Shown: positions 36,362 to 47,549 of the stretch, piece after piece | Position numbering within the stretch: position 1 is the first letter of the stretch | How the letters are laid out: every line of letters begins with the position of its first letter | From: Pseudeuparius sepicola | Taxonomy: Eukaryota; Arthropoda; Insecta; Coleoptera; Anthribidae | DNA length: 64,000 bases | Direction: 5' to 3' | NCBI GenBank assembly: GCA_963920635.1 | Contig: OY987300.1 | Location: 56,193,415-56,257,414 of the forward strand | Notes under the pieces: generated by a model | What the model was told of the DNA's origin: nothing | Database searches by the model: none | Seen by the model: the letters and a program-made list of their open reading frames with translations, nothing else | Position numbers and translations under genes: made by a program

Positions 36362-36844
36362 TATATAGGTGGTCGAAACTTTAGTAGCAATACATTAAAA
36401 ACTGCTAGAAATTTTTTAAATAATATGATTTTTTTCATATAAACATATACGGAAAACTCAATGGTTTTCGCTGTACAGGGGATTAAAATTTGAATAATTT
36501 TTTAACAATATTTTTATGTATCTCCAAAAATATGAGAGATAAGTCAATAACGTTTGGTAGGCATCTACTCCATGAAAGTAGCTTTAATATTGGGGTATTT
36601 CCCATTTTTTATTCAAGCAATAGCGGGGCGTTGGGGGTAGTCACAAACAAATTCTCACCTAAAAATGATTTTATCTCATCACTTTTGAGGTCGACTCAAA
36701 GTGCTCGTGGTGTTTTCTCGAAAAACCCTTAGTTTTGTCCAAAATATGTGGATATTTAATCCTGACACCGCACTGCGTCAATCAGGACACCCGAAAACCC
36801 ATATATACCAAATTTCAACAAAAAGTATAGAGAAAGTTCCATTA

Positions 36845-37812
36845 CAGGATGTCAAAGTTGAGCAAAATAGGAAATTTAAAGGCATCTCTGGCGAGTCAAG
36901 TCATAATAAAAAAAAATGTTTTTAAAAACAAGCTTTTATTTAATTGCTCTGAAAAGAAGAAAATAAACTTTGATATAAATAAAACCAAAGCAAACAACCC
37001 ATACCTAATTTTGTTACATTATACAATAATTGTATAATATGATATAAAAGCTTGTCGTGAGATTTTCGTGGGTAAATTTATTTTATAGAAAAATACATTT
37101 TCTACGTAGCATTAATTTCAAGATATATATTCTCGCGACAAGCTTTTATATCATATACAATAATAATTGTATAATGTAACAAATTTAGGTATGGGTTTGC
37201 TTTGGTTCGATTTATTTCAAAGTTTATGTTCTTCTTTTCAGAGCGAATGCTTGTTTTTAAAAATATTTTTTCCTAATAATTTATTTATTATTTTTTTAGT
37301 TTTCTCTGAACATTTCCCAAGTCTGTTCATTTCAATTAATGTGGCATTGTTGCACGGTCGCTTGCCTGTTAATTTACTACAATCTTGTTCTTCTACAAGG
37401 AGACTTTCTAGTGACTTGACCCTACTGCTGTAGCCATTAAATTTAGTGTGATGTCACTAACTTTATTGTTTCCTACTCTTCAAGCCCTTTCATTTGATAC
37501 CCATATTAAGGGGGTTGACGAAAAATACATCATCCGCTATCTTGTGGCGACGGCCATTTTGAAAGTATTACAATATTGAATATTGCAGATTCTATTGTAA
37601 CCATAATTTAAGACTTATGCAAAATTTCAGATCAACCGGATGTCAAGAAGTGGTTCTAAGCTGATGGCGCAGAGAAAAATACCTTGTATACTTTTGTATT
37701 GAATCTTTGCACACCAACACTTTGAGTGGTTCTGTTGACAATTCAACTATTTTGACACTTGACTCGCCAGATGCCTTTAAAATTCTTATTTTGCTCAAAT
37801 TTGACACCCTTC
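36845..37812. mobile_element. Asymmetric foldback element with an insertion in the right arm
   Basis: The left arm starts cattacaggatgtcaaagtt near 36841. The mirror, aaatttgacacccttcagaatgg, ends near 37818. Matching inner parts include gacaagcttttatatcatat near 37137 with its complement near 37040, and cgccagatgcctttaaa near 37767 against tttaaaggcatctctggcg near 36877. About 480 bp in the right arm (roughly 37275-37760) has no partner in the left arm and is probably an insertion. Confidence 0.7.
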
Positions 37813-38427
37813 AGAATGGAACTCCATGTATATTTTTTATTCAAATTTGGAACATTGGGGTTTTAGGAGGTCCTGATTTACGCTGTACTGTGAGATTTTA
37901 ATTAGAAAAACACAAAATGGTTTTCGGGAAAATCGGGCGTATAAAAAAAATCGTAGCTGGCCCTGGATTTGCATTTTGAAAATGATAGGAAGGTCAAATG
38001 AAGCGGTTTTTAAAGGCCTTTCACACAAAGAATATTCAGGGATTTTCTCCAACAATAAAGATTTTATGGATTTGTATATGTTTAGAACTCGGTTTAGAAG
38101 TATACACCCCGTATAAAAAATATTGTTTTTGAGAAATATCTTCAGCATTCTATTGTGACCCAAATGGGCCGAATGGTAGGTATATTAAATATCAACACTG
38201 GCTGGAATTATTACCAGTACAATCAAAGTTGCATTTTTCTCGAATTTTGTTCCTTTGGTGTGAGAGGCTGTAATTTGCATTTTATGGTTCTATTATTATT
38301 AGGTCGGCCGGCCGCCGCCGCTAGCTGGTCCGCTGGCCGGGCAGCGCGAGATTGCCGGCTCCGCGCGCCCTGAAACGAGAGCCACGAGAAACCTCTTCAG
38401 GTCGTTCGGTTTCGGCTGTCCGCGACT

Positions 38428-38544
38428 GTACCTCGGTACTGAAGTTCTTTTTATGACTCATGTTGCTTTATTTGTCTCGGAAAGAGGCCTCGGCAACTAA
38501 ATTAAACATGAGTCATAAAAAGTTGAACTTCAGTGCCTTGGTAC
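38428..38544. repeat. 117-bp foldback MITE
   Basis: gtacctcggtactgaagttc starts at 38428 and its mirror, gaacttcagtgccttggtac, ends at 38544. Both arms continue with tttttatgactcatgtt. The left end starts exactly at the right end of the composite 35280-38428. From 38545 to 38927 nothing further is recognised. Confidence 0.85.
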
Positions 38545-38927
38545 ATAAATAACTATTGTTTTTCAGAACTGTAAACTCTTAATTATTATTATCGGCGCTT
38601 ATGGCTGACCGCCCTGGTATTTTTAATTTTTTTTTAATTATTTTTAACCTACCACTTTTTTTAAAAAGGGCTAAAAGTAGGTATAATAAACCAATACAAT
38701 AATATAAAAAACCGACTACTTAAGAAGTATAAAATAATTTTTCCTATAGCCCCTTAAAGATTCGAAAAACGTGGGGCGCGTGCATGAGAAATAAAAATTT
38801 CGCATTTCCAACATGCATTGGGACGGTCCAAAAATATCATACCTATTCTGTGTGTGCGGGACAATTTATTGTAACTATGTCGAAAGTTTCAAAATTTATG
38901 CTTGACAATGACGACAACATATACCTA

Positions 38928-39841
38928 CAGTGTGACCCATTTGTTTTGGGGTCAGTCTGTAAAAAGTGTATCAATCGTGCGATTTGGCTGATTTTTTTTT
39001 TAAATTGTAGAGCTCGATGAACTGCACATTTTGAACAAAAATTGCCTGGTTCGCATAAAATCCAAAGCCTACTATGACCGTTTTTATGAGCAAAATTTTA
39101 AGAAACCATATTAGCGTTTTTTTTTGAAAAAATCTGTGTGCGCCAATGGATTGAGCACCCCTCGAAATGGGTATGTACAAAATTTCATCAAAATATTTCA
39201 AGTAATAACGATTTTGTAGAAAAATTAAAAATGCAGCCAAGGTACGTCTTTATTTTCAAAAATTGAATTGAATTGTTTACTTTTATTAAGTGTCAAACTG
39301 TCTAAATTGAGTTCAGAAATTGTTTGTGCTCAATACAATTAATTATCATAATTATGGAATATTTAAGCATAAGAGACAAAATAGAAATTGTTCGACTCGT
39401 GGGCGACAACGAAAATTTTATAATTTTAATTGTTTTTATGTTTTGTGTTTATAAGCATAAGGTTGTATTATTACAATTCAATTATTTTCCATGGCCAACT
39501 TTGAATTTTTGAAAATAAAGACGTACCTTGGCTGCATTTTTAATTTTTCTACAAAATCGTTATTACTTGAAATATTTTGATGAAATTTTGTACATACCCA
39601 TTTCGAGGGGTGCTCAATCCATTGGCGCACACAGATTTTTTTAAAAAAAAAACGCTAATATGGTTTCTTAAAATTTTGCTCATAAAAACGGTCATAGTAG
39701 GCTTTGGATTTTATGCGAACCAGGCAATTTTTGTTCAAAATGTGCAGTTCATCGAGCTCTACAATTTAAAAAAAAAATCAGCCAAATCGCACGATTGATA
39801 CACTTTTTACAGACTGACCCCAAAACAAATGGGTCACACTG
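38928..39841. mobile_element. Near-perfect palindromic element with a transposase start at its centre
   Basis: TA|CAGTGTGACCCATTTGTTTT starts at 38928 and the mirror, AAAACAAATGGGTCACACTG|TA, ends at 39841. The arms (about 330 bp each) are almost identical. The 60-90 aa ORFs on the two strands (38971-39240 minus, 39577-39798 plus) are the same sequence read from each arm, so they are not genes. The unpaired centre (about 39262-39505) carries an N-terminal mariner-type transposase fragment. This shows the parent family and how the palindrome arose: two opposed copies of one end around a coding remnant. Confidence 0.92.
39354..39422 (+). pseudogene. Mariner-type transposase N-terminal fragment
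   Basis: From the ATG at 39354 the plus strand reads MEY and then LSIRDKIEIVRLVGDNENF, the typical opening of insect mariner-like transposases of the DUF4817 type (S..DK.E.VRLVGDN). The frame then degenerates. It sits at the centre of a palindromic element. Confidence 0.7.
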
Positions 39842-39843
39842 TA

Positions 39844-41199
39844 TTCAAGGAAGTTTAAACAAATTATTTATTACTTGGTTGGATATTGTAGTCGCAGTGG
39901 ATGAACTCACATTGTTGTAGTTCCGAATATCAAATTATTTATGGTCCAAGTCCAATTCATTCATATCAACACAATTCGCAATATTTCGGTATCTTAAGCA
40001 TCAATCCAACTATAAACTTTACTGTACCTATATAGCTTGAAATCCTACTATTCACAAAGCCTGTTAAGCAGCACTTTCTTTATATTCGCAATATAATATA
40101 GGTACCGTAAAACAAAGCATTTTACTAATTTCTATGCTGCGCCCTTCCTTATTCTACGATAAGCGGGTAATTTAAGTTGAAGGTAACCACAGGTCGAGTG
40201 CAACGAATTATGATAAATTCTTCCAAGAAAAACTCTTAAGTAGTAATTTTAGCTTTGACTTCGAAACATGTGAGTAATAACTGGTTTTCTTCGGCCCTTG
40301 AGTTAGATTCCTTTAATCGTCCAATAAATCATTTGAGGTAAGCAGAAGCGGTCGGTAGATTTATAAGCCATGTAATGAGGATTTTACGATGCCATTAACA
40401 GGTATGGTGCTGGAAATCTTGGAGTGTTACAAGTGACGGCCGTAAACCCTGGGAAAACTGAGTAATTTTAAAGCACTAAATAATGTTGATATCATAAAAA
40501 GTTCCTTTGGTTCGCCAGTTCCATGGGAAAAAATATATCGTCATAATAAATCAATCCTTTGGATGTCATTACTGATTACTGCGCCTAGTTTTATAGCTAA
40601 CTAAAAGAAGTTCTAAAAAGCCAATACCATTTACGAATTTCACATTGTGTACCGGATTGATTTTAAACTAGAGGAACCATTTCTTAGAAAACATTTTTGA
40701 GGAAGATACTTGCATTTTTTATGCAGAATAAATTTTAATTACACATCATTCGAGATTTTTTTTATCTTTAAAACCACTAACCAAAGAAAATATCTCTCCT
40801 TGCCGATGAATTCTACTTAAAAAATAAAAAAAAACTTTTAACCAAATCGAAAATATTCACGAATAAAAAAGTTATGACACGTTGAAGAAGGCGAAAAAAC
40901 GAAAGAAGCCATGTATATCGATGGATGTCTGACAAAATGTATACCTATGCACCAATATCCAAATTTTAAAGGAATATTTTTTAAAACTGAAAATTTTTTT
41001 AACATGATGATCCAAAGGCTTTCTTAATGCATGTGGAAAATGCACTAGGAGAGTCAAATTTACGAAAAATTAATTTTCTAATTTCTAATAGAGAAACGCT
41101 ACATTCGTACCTCATGTCGCTTATACGATCCCATTAATTTGATGTTCTATAAAACAGATTTTAAAACTATTTTAGAAGTAAAATAAATAAAAGTATCTA
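39844..41199. other. AT-rich stretch, nothing recognised
   Basis: No gene, RNA or repeat could be supported in this stretch. Confidence 0.4.
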
Positions 41200-41600
41200 T
41201 TATGTCTGTATAGCATTCTCTCTATTTGGAAATGCTAACCCAAAAAGAACTAAAAAATACTCTATTGCTACAAAATAACTAAAAACGTTCATGACGAAAT
41301 CCATTGTTTTATTTTGCTGAAAGCGAAGTCTGAGTAAAAAAATGTCAGTTGTGATACAATAAAAAATTATATAAGAGAAAGAGTTTACAGCGTAGACTGA
41401 CATCACGACAAGCGCGATTGTTCCCAACCCAGAGACCTAAAAACTATCGTAAGCTCCACAATAGGATATACCCCCAAAGCCATCCAACCTGGCAAACATT
41501 GTATACAAAGCAAATTCTCAATATAATTGGTACGCTATACATTGCTTAAACTTGGTGTCGTTTATATATTCACGACAATTGTTATGCTTATAATTTTACA
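41200..41600 (-). other. C segment of the array: possible membrane-protein remnant
   Basis: The minus strand keeps an open frame of 75 aa with two hydrophobic stretches (IALVVMSVYAVNSFSYIIF and FSYFVAIEYFLVLFGLAF). Related frames recur in the later units (for example 43948-44238 minus, with ILKIWLVYRMCQVGWFWWYI upstream). This could be a duplicated fragment of a membrane protein gene, perhaps a chemoreceptor, but that is a guess from hydrophobicity alone. The copies are interrupted differently in each unit. Confidence 0.35.
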
Positions 41601-41629
41601 GTTATCATATTTCTTTATGTGCTGTATTA

Positions 41630-42016
41630 TTGCAATTTGCAAATGATATTGAAATTACGTATAAAAGCGCACCGCAACTTGAAGCAACCGGCAGGGAAAC
41701 CCCGCAATATAGCGTCGTATCCGTATTCCACCCCATTTCGCTGCATCGTTGCACCCGCTATCTCGCTAACGAAAATATGTTGCAATATCCGCCGGAGAGC
41801 GATATTTATAGCCCCGTCTGCCCTTTTGCTTGCCGTACCGGTGATGAGATTAAAACCCATAGCTTATATTTTATTTTGCCTTTTCTGTCTAAAGTAGGCG
41901 GACGCTTGGAGTTTCTCCAGCCGCTGAGTTTCTTTGCCCCGGGGTTAAACGAGTTCCAAAGTTCCCGGGTAGTTAGGGGGCGGGATAAATTAGCCGGCCG
42001 GCATTTTCGGGATTAG
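41630..42016 (+). repeat. Array unit 1, A block
   Basis: GC-rich conserved block. An open plus-strand frame of 128 aa (…VVSVFHPISLHRCT…) and a minus-strand frame of 77 aa are both kept in every A copy. Either could be coding, or neither. It ends with ttagccggccggcattttcg ggattagg. Confidence 0.75.
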
Positions 42017-42224
42017 GTTTTTCGCAGCCAGCTCTTTTACATATACGAAGTGTCAGTCTTAATAAGTTAGTCCAAGTTTCAAAATTCGTTATTCCACATT
42101 TATCGCTTTTCAAAAGTTATTAGCAAAAAAATACTTTAGGGTCTGCCTCTGTTGGGGGTATATCTCCATATGGAGCATTACTCAACTAGGAGATTTTTTG
42201 TCCCTTAAATGGTGAATTATTGCA

Positions 42225-42515
42225 CGCTAATTTTGGGTCAAACGCGTATTCCACTCCATTTGATTGGAATGCCGCACTTCTATCTCACTAACGAAAAAAT
42301 GTAGCAATACCTGCACCCGTGGGCGATATTTATGTCAACGACAGGCCTTTCCCCTATACCGTACTGACGAGATTTATTACTTATTTTATTTTGAAGCTTT
42401 CTAGATGCCCCGGGTTGGACGAACCATTGAGTTCATTTTCCCCGGTGTCAACGAGTTTCAAAGTTCCCGGTTGGCATAGGGACGGGATAAATTAGCCAGA
42501 CGGCATTTGGGGATT
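42225..42515 (+). repeat. Array unit 1, B block (diverged A)
   Basis: Shares with A the words tatctcactaacgaaaa, gcgatatttat, gacgaga, tttcaaagttcccggtt and gggataaattagcca, but has many indels and no long ORF. Confidence 0.75.
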
Positions 42516-42959
42516 AGGTATCTCCTTGCCGTTCGCTCCTCCATGTAATTTGCTTGGGTCACATTCGCATTGCTCCTGATACTTATTTATGTTCTTAAAA
42601 AATGCCACAAGTACTAAAAACCTTTATGACGAAATCCATTGTTTTATTTCCGTGAAAGCGAAGACTGTGTAAAAAAATGTCAGATATATTACAATAAAAA
42701 ATTATAACAGAAAGAGTTTATAACGTATTATAGTGACAGAACAAGAGCGATTATTCTCAACACAGGGACCTCAAAATTATCGTAAGCTCCACCAAAACCA
42801 TCCAACCTGGCACACCCTCTGGATTCCAACAAAATTTTTAATATAATTGGCTCGATACATTGCTTATACTTGGGTCCGAGCTTGGGTCATTTATATATTC
42901 ACAAAAATTGTTATGCTTATTACAGTTCTTATATTTCGTTAAGTATACTTACTGTATTT

Positions 42960-43342
42960 GAATTTGCAAATGAGACTGAAATTACGTTTAAAAGCGCACC
43001 GCAACTCGAAGCAACCGGCAGAGAAACCCCGCAAAATCGCGTCGTATCCGTATTCCACCCCATTTCGCTGCATCGTTGCACCAGCTATCTCGCTAACGAA
43101 AATATGTTGCAATATCCGCCGGAGAGCGATATTTATAGCCCCGTCTGCCCTTTTGCTTGCCGTACCGGTGATGAGATTAAAACCCATAACTTATATTTTA
43201 TTTTGCATTTTCTGTCTAAAGTAGGCGGACGCTCGGAGTTTCCCCAGCCGTTGAGTTTCTTTACCCCGGGGTTAAACGAGTTCCAAAGTTCCCGGGTAGT
43301 TAGGGGGCGGGATAAATTAGCCGGTCGGCATTTGCGGGATTA
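42960..43342 (+). repeat. Array unit 2, A block
   Basis: Near-identical to the other A blocks. The open plus-strand frame extends upstream to 42870 (157 aa in total). B2 follows at about 43515-43775. Confidence 0.75.
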
Positions 43343-44229
43343 AGTTTTTCGCAGCCAGCTTTTCTACATATATGAAGTGTCAGTCTTAATAAGTAGTCCA
43401 AGTACCAAGATTATTGCTTTTCCAGAGTCGTTTAGCAAAAAAGTACCTACTTTAGAGACTGCCTCTGTTGGGGGCTATAGCATTACCCAACCAGGAATTT
43501 TTTTGTCCCTCAAATGGTGAATTATTGCACCTCTATATCACTAACGAAAATATGTAGCAATACCTGCACCCGTGGGCGATATTTATATCAACGACAGGCC
43601 TTTCCCCTAATATACCGTACTGACGAGGTTTATTACTTATTTTATTTTGAAGCTTTTTATAGATGCCCCGGGTTTGACGAACCATTGAGTTCATTTTCCC
43701 TGGTGTTAACGAGTTTCAAAGTTCCCGGTTGGTGTGGGGACGGGATAAATTAGCCAGACGGCATTTGGGGATTAGGTGTCTCCTTGCCGCTCGCTCCTCC
43801 ATGTAATTTGCTTGGGTCGCATTCGAATTGCTCCTGATACTTATTTATGTTCTTAAAAAAATGGCACAAGTACTAAAAACCTTTATGATGGAATCCATTG
43901 TTTTATTTTCCTGAATGCGAAGACTGGGTAAAAAACTGTCAGATGTGTTACAATAAAAAATTATAACGGAAAGAGTTTGTAACGTATACTGACAGAACAA
44001 GCGCGATTATTCCCAACACGGGGACCTCAAAATTATCGTATAAGCTCCGCAATAGGATATACCACCAAAACCATCCAACCTGGCACATCCTGTATACTAA
44101 CCAAATTTTCAATATAATTGGCACAATACCTACATTGCTTATACTTGTGTCCGAGCTTGGGTCATTTATATATTCACAAAAATTGTTATGCTTATTACAG
44201 TTCTCATATTTATTTAAGTGCTGTATTGA

Positions 44230-44609
44230 AATTTGCAAATGAGACTGAAATTAGGTTTAAAAGCGCACCGCAACTCGAAGCAACCAGCAGAGAAACCCCG
44301 CAAAATCGCGTCGTATCCGTATTCCACCCCATTTCGCTGCATCGTTGCACCAGCTATCTCGCTAACGAAAATATGTTGCAATATCCGCCGGAGAGCGATA
44401 TTTATAGCCCCGTCTGCCCTTTTGCTTGCCGTACCGGCGATGAGATTAAAACCCATAACTTATATTTTATTTTGCCTTTTCTGTCTAAAGTAGGCGGACG
44501 CTTGGAGTTTCCCCAGCCGAGTTTCTTTGCACCGGGGTTAAACGAGTTCCAAAGCTCCCGGGTAGTTAGGGGGCGGGATAAATTAGCCGGCCGGCATTTG
44601 CGGGATTAG
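44230..44609 (+). repeat. Array unit 3, A block
   Basis: Near-identical to the other A blocks. The open plus-strand frame runs 44118-44609 (163 aa). B3 follows at about 44805-45065. Confidence 0.75.
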
Positions 44610-45487
44610 GGTTTTCGCAGCCTGCTTTCTTACATATATGAAGTGTCAGTCTTAATAAGTAGTCCAAGAACCATGATTCGTTATTCTACATTTATTGCTT
44701 TTCCAGGGTTATTTAGCAAAAAAGTACCGACTTTAGAGACTGCCTCTGTTGGGGGCTATAGCCCCATGGAGCATTACTCAACTAGGAATTTTTTTGTCCC
44801 TCAAATAGTGAATTATTGCACCTCTATCTCACTAACGAAAATATGTAGCAACACCTGCACCCGTGGGCCATATTTATGTCAACGACAGGCCTTTCCCCTA
44901 TACAGTTCTGACGAGATTTAATACTTATTTTGTTCTGAAGCTTTCTAGATGCCCCGCGGGTTTGACGAACCATTGAGTACCTTTTCCCCGGTGTTAATGA
45001 GTTTCAAAGTTCCCGGATGGTATAGGGACGGGATAAATTAGCCAGACGGCATTTGGGGATTAGGTGTCTCTCTGCCGCTCGCTCCTCCATGTAATTTGCT
45101 TGGGCCGCATTCGCATTGCTCCTGCTACTTATTCATGTTCTTAAAAAATGGCACAAGTACTAAGAACCTTTATGACGGAATCCATTGTTTTATTTCCGTG
45201 AAAGCGAAGACTGTGTAAAAAAATGTCAGATGTATTACAATAAAAAAATTATAACAGATAGAGTTCATAACGTATACTGACAGAAGAGCGATTATTCCTA
45301 ACACAGGGACCTCGAAATTATCCACCAAAACCATCCAACCTGGCACACCTTTATACCAACCAAATTTTTAATATAATTGGCTCGATACATTGCTTATACT
45401 TGGGTCCGAGCTTGGGTCATTTATATATTCACAAAAATTGTTATGCTTATTACAGTTCTCATATTTATTTAAGTGCTGTATTGAAAT

Positions 45488-45867
45488 TTGCAAATGAGAC
45501 TGAAATTAGGTTTAAAAGCGCACCGCAACTCGAAGCAACCAGCAGAGAAATCCCGCAAAATCGCGTCGTATCCGTATTCCACCCCATTTCGCTGCATCGT
45601 TGCACCAGCTATCTCGCTAACGAAAATATGTTGCAATATCCGCCGGAGAGCGATATTTATAGTCCCGTCTGCCCTTTTGCTTGCCGTACCGGTGATGAGA
45701 TTAAAACCCATAACTTATATTTTAGTTTGTCTTTTCTGTCTAAAGTAGGCGGACGCTCGGAGTTTCCCCAGCCGTTGAGTTTCTTTGCCCCGGACGTAAA
45801 CGAGTTCCAAAGTTCCCAGGTAGTTAGGGGGCGGGTTAAATTAGCCGGCCGGCATTTACGGGATTAG
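45488..45867 (+). repeat. Array unit 4, A block
   Basis: Near-identical to the other A blocks. The open plus-strand frame runs 45400-45867 (155 aa). B4 follows at about 46070-46370. Confidence 0.75.
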
Positions 45868-46639
45868 GTTTTTCGCAGCCAGCTCTTCTGCATATAGGTA
45901 TGAAGTGTCTAAGTACCAAAATTCGTTATTCCACATTTTTTATTGCTTTTCAAAAGTTATTAGCAAAAAAATACTTTAGAGACTGCCTTTGTTGGGGGTA
46001 TATCTCCATATGGAGCATATTACTCAACTAGGAACTTTTTTGTCCCTTAAATGGCGAATTATTGCACGCTAATTTTGGGTCAAACATATTCCATTCCATT
46101 CGGTTGGAATGCCGCACCTCTATCTCACTAACGAAAATATGTAGCAATACCTGCACCCGTAAGGAATATTTATGTCAACGGCAGGCCTTTCCCCGACCGT
46201 ACTGACGAGGTTTAAACTTAAAACTTATACATATTTTATTTTGCAGCTTTCTAGATGCCCCGGGTTTGACGAACCATTGAGTTCCTTTTTGCCGGTGTTA
46301 ACGAATTTCAAAGTTCCCGGGTAGGGACGGGATAAATTAGCCAGACGGCATATGGGGATTAGGTGTTTCGCTGCCGCTCGCTCCTCCATGTAATTTGCTT
46401 GGATCGCAGTTGACTCGCTGGGATGTAAATTTGCCTCACTGTAAAGTGAACGTAAAAATGTTACTGTCTTGGTACTCGGTACATCGCAACCGTCAGCCAT
46501 TGGGTAGTTTGCTTGGGCAACTGTATCCTCTCAGATTATCAAATTCACTTGTTCATATCGTATCCAACACCTTCCCGTGATTTTGGATCAATACTCTTAT
46601 AGTTTGGTCGCGGGTAGACCTCGTCAATCTGTCTGCCAC

Positions 46640-47003
46640 CGACCAAGTTACCAAGTTATTATCAGCAATCGCGCTGCCCCTCGAAGAGTAACCTCAGTAT
46701 CCGTATTACACTCCATTTCGTTGCATCGTTGCAACCCTATCTCTCTAGCGAAAATATGTTGTAATACCCGCCGGCGAGCGATATTTATAGCACCGCTCTG
46801 CCTTTTCCCTGCCGCACGGGGGCACCGAGATTAAAACCCATAACTTATATTTTATTTTGTCGGTTTCTGTCTAGAGTCCGCGCCGAGTTTCGCGAGCCAT
46901 TGGCTTTCCTTGCCCCGGGGTTAACGAGTTCCGAAGTTCTCGGGTAGTTAGGAGGCGGTATAAATTAGCCGGCCGGCATTTGCGGGATTAGGTTTTTCGC
47001 AGG
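46640..47003 (+). repeat. Terminal A-like block, diverged
   Basis: An intermediate copy that shares gcatcgttgca, gcgatatttatag, gttaacgagttccgaagttc and the final ttagccggccggcatttgcg ggattagg, but has indels that close the plus-strand frame at about 46834. It has no C spacer of the array type before it. It may be the ancestral single copy from which the array grew. Confidence 0.7.
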
Positions 47004-47010
47004 CTGTCAC

Positions 47011-47470
47011 CCTCAATTTACTTACACACGCCTAACTCGCAGGGGAGTAAATGCGCCCTATTGATTGATGATGAAACATTCAAAATACCTACACGCTTTC
47101 AAATTTTCACTTATAAGTTTCTTAGTAGAGAAGAAATGCTTTATGATAGAAGACGCCAATAAATTGTAAACAAGTTTTTGTTTTGTTTAAAACTTATTTA
47201 TACCGATCCCTAATACTTCGAGGCGCCCTGTTAGTTTGGTTGCTAGGTGCAAAAAGTATTGCCTAGCAACCCTTACGCAGCAAGGGCTTTAAAACCATTA
47301 ATAAAATATATGTAGCACGAAACTTGCGTCAATTTTAATGTTTCGCAACAATCGTTTTATAAACAATTGGTTTTGATCAAAAATAATACCAATTATGACA
47401 AAGTAAAATTACCTAATACATATCAATATTGCCTTAGTGTCAAATAATAGTGGCTAATAGAATAAAATCG
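47011..47470. other. Intergenic stretch with an X-box-like inverted repeat
   Basis: AT-rich, without a gene. At 47238-47247 and 47262-47271 a perfect inverted pair, ggttgctagg and cctagcaacc, is separated by 14 bases. The half-site resembles RFX-type X-box half-sites, but the spacing is not canonical. Confidence 0.4.
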
Positions 47471-47477
47471 AGAAGTA

Positions 47478-47549
47478 GTTACTGTAGCGCAGGATTAGAG
47501 TACCCGGCTAGTAAATGGTAGGTCCCGGGTTCGAGTCCCATACAGAGCC
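47478..47549 (+). tRNA. tRNA-like unit (degenerate tRNA or SINE head)
   Basis: An A-box-like TAGCGCAGGAT starts at 47485 and a B-box GGTTCGAGTCC at about 47529, with a T-run terminator from about 47555. The anticodon-loop position reads ctagtaa, which would be an AGT (Thr) anticodon. The acceptor, anticodon and T stems pair poorly (several mismatches), so a functional tRNA is unlikely. A tRNA-derived SINE promoter or tRNA pseudogene fits better. Confidence 0.45.

Larger units (their letters stand above)
35280..38428. mobile_element. 3.1-kb composite between CAGTCGCGGACAGCC inverted ends
   Basis: TA|CAGTCGCGGACAGCCGAAA starts at 35280 and continues ccgaacgatctgaagaggtt. The mirror, aacctcttcaggtcgttcgg followed by tttcggctgtccgcgactg|TA, ends at 38428. 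Beyond the first 45 bp the arms stay related (gcgcgcggagacggcaat against attgccggctccgcgcgc). The interior holds two other foldbacks (35767-36361 and 36845-37812) and no transposase relic. TA flanks and CAG tips suggest a Tc1/mariner-type element that has been a landing pad for others. Confidence 0.85.
41200..47010 (+). repeat. Higher-order tandem array, period about 1.26 kb, four full units and a fifth partial
   Basis: Each unit has three parts in the same order. C is an AT-rich spacer whose minus strand encodes a hydrophobic stretch. A is a GC-rich block of about 385 bp that is highly conserved between units. B is a diverged relative of A. The landmark gccggag falls at 41791, 43118, 44387 and 45642 (and gccggcg at 46770), giving spacings of 1327, 1269, 1255 and 1128. 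A and B copies all end with a block of the type gataaattagcc...ggcatttgSgggattagg. The A copies are far more alike than A is to B within a unit, so amplification copied an already duplicated A-B pair. Confidence 0.93.

Noticed and set aside
38971..39798. Two similar 73-89 aa proteins on opposite strands
   Set aside because: They are the two arms of one palindrome read in mirror frames, not two genes.
41630..45867. Four 128-163 aa ORFs as a tandem gene family
   Set aside because: The open frames exist on both strands, the proteins match no family I know, and the B copies have lost the frame. Kept as repeat blocks, with the coding question raised as a finding.
41200..47010. CRISPR-like array
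   Set aside because: The repeats are hundreds of bases long with long spacers in a eukaryotic context; no CRISPR features.
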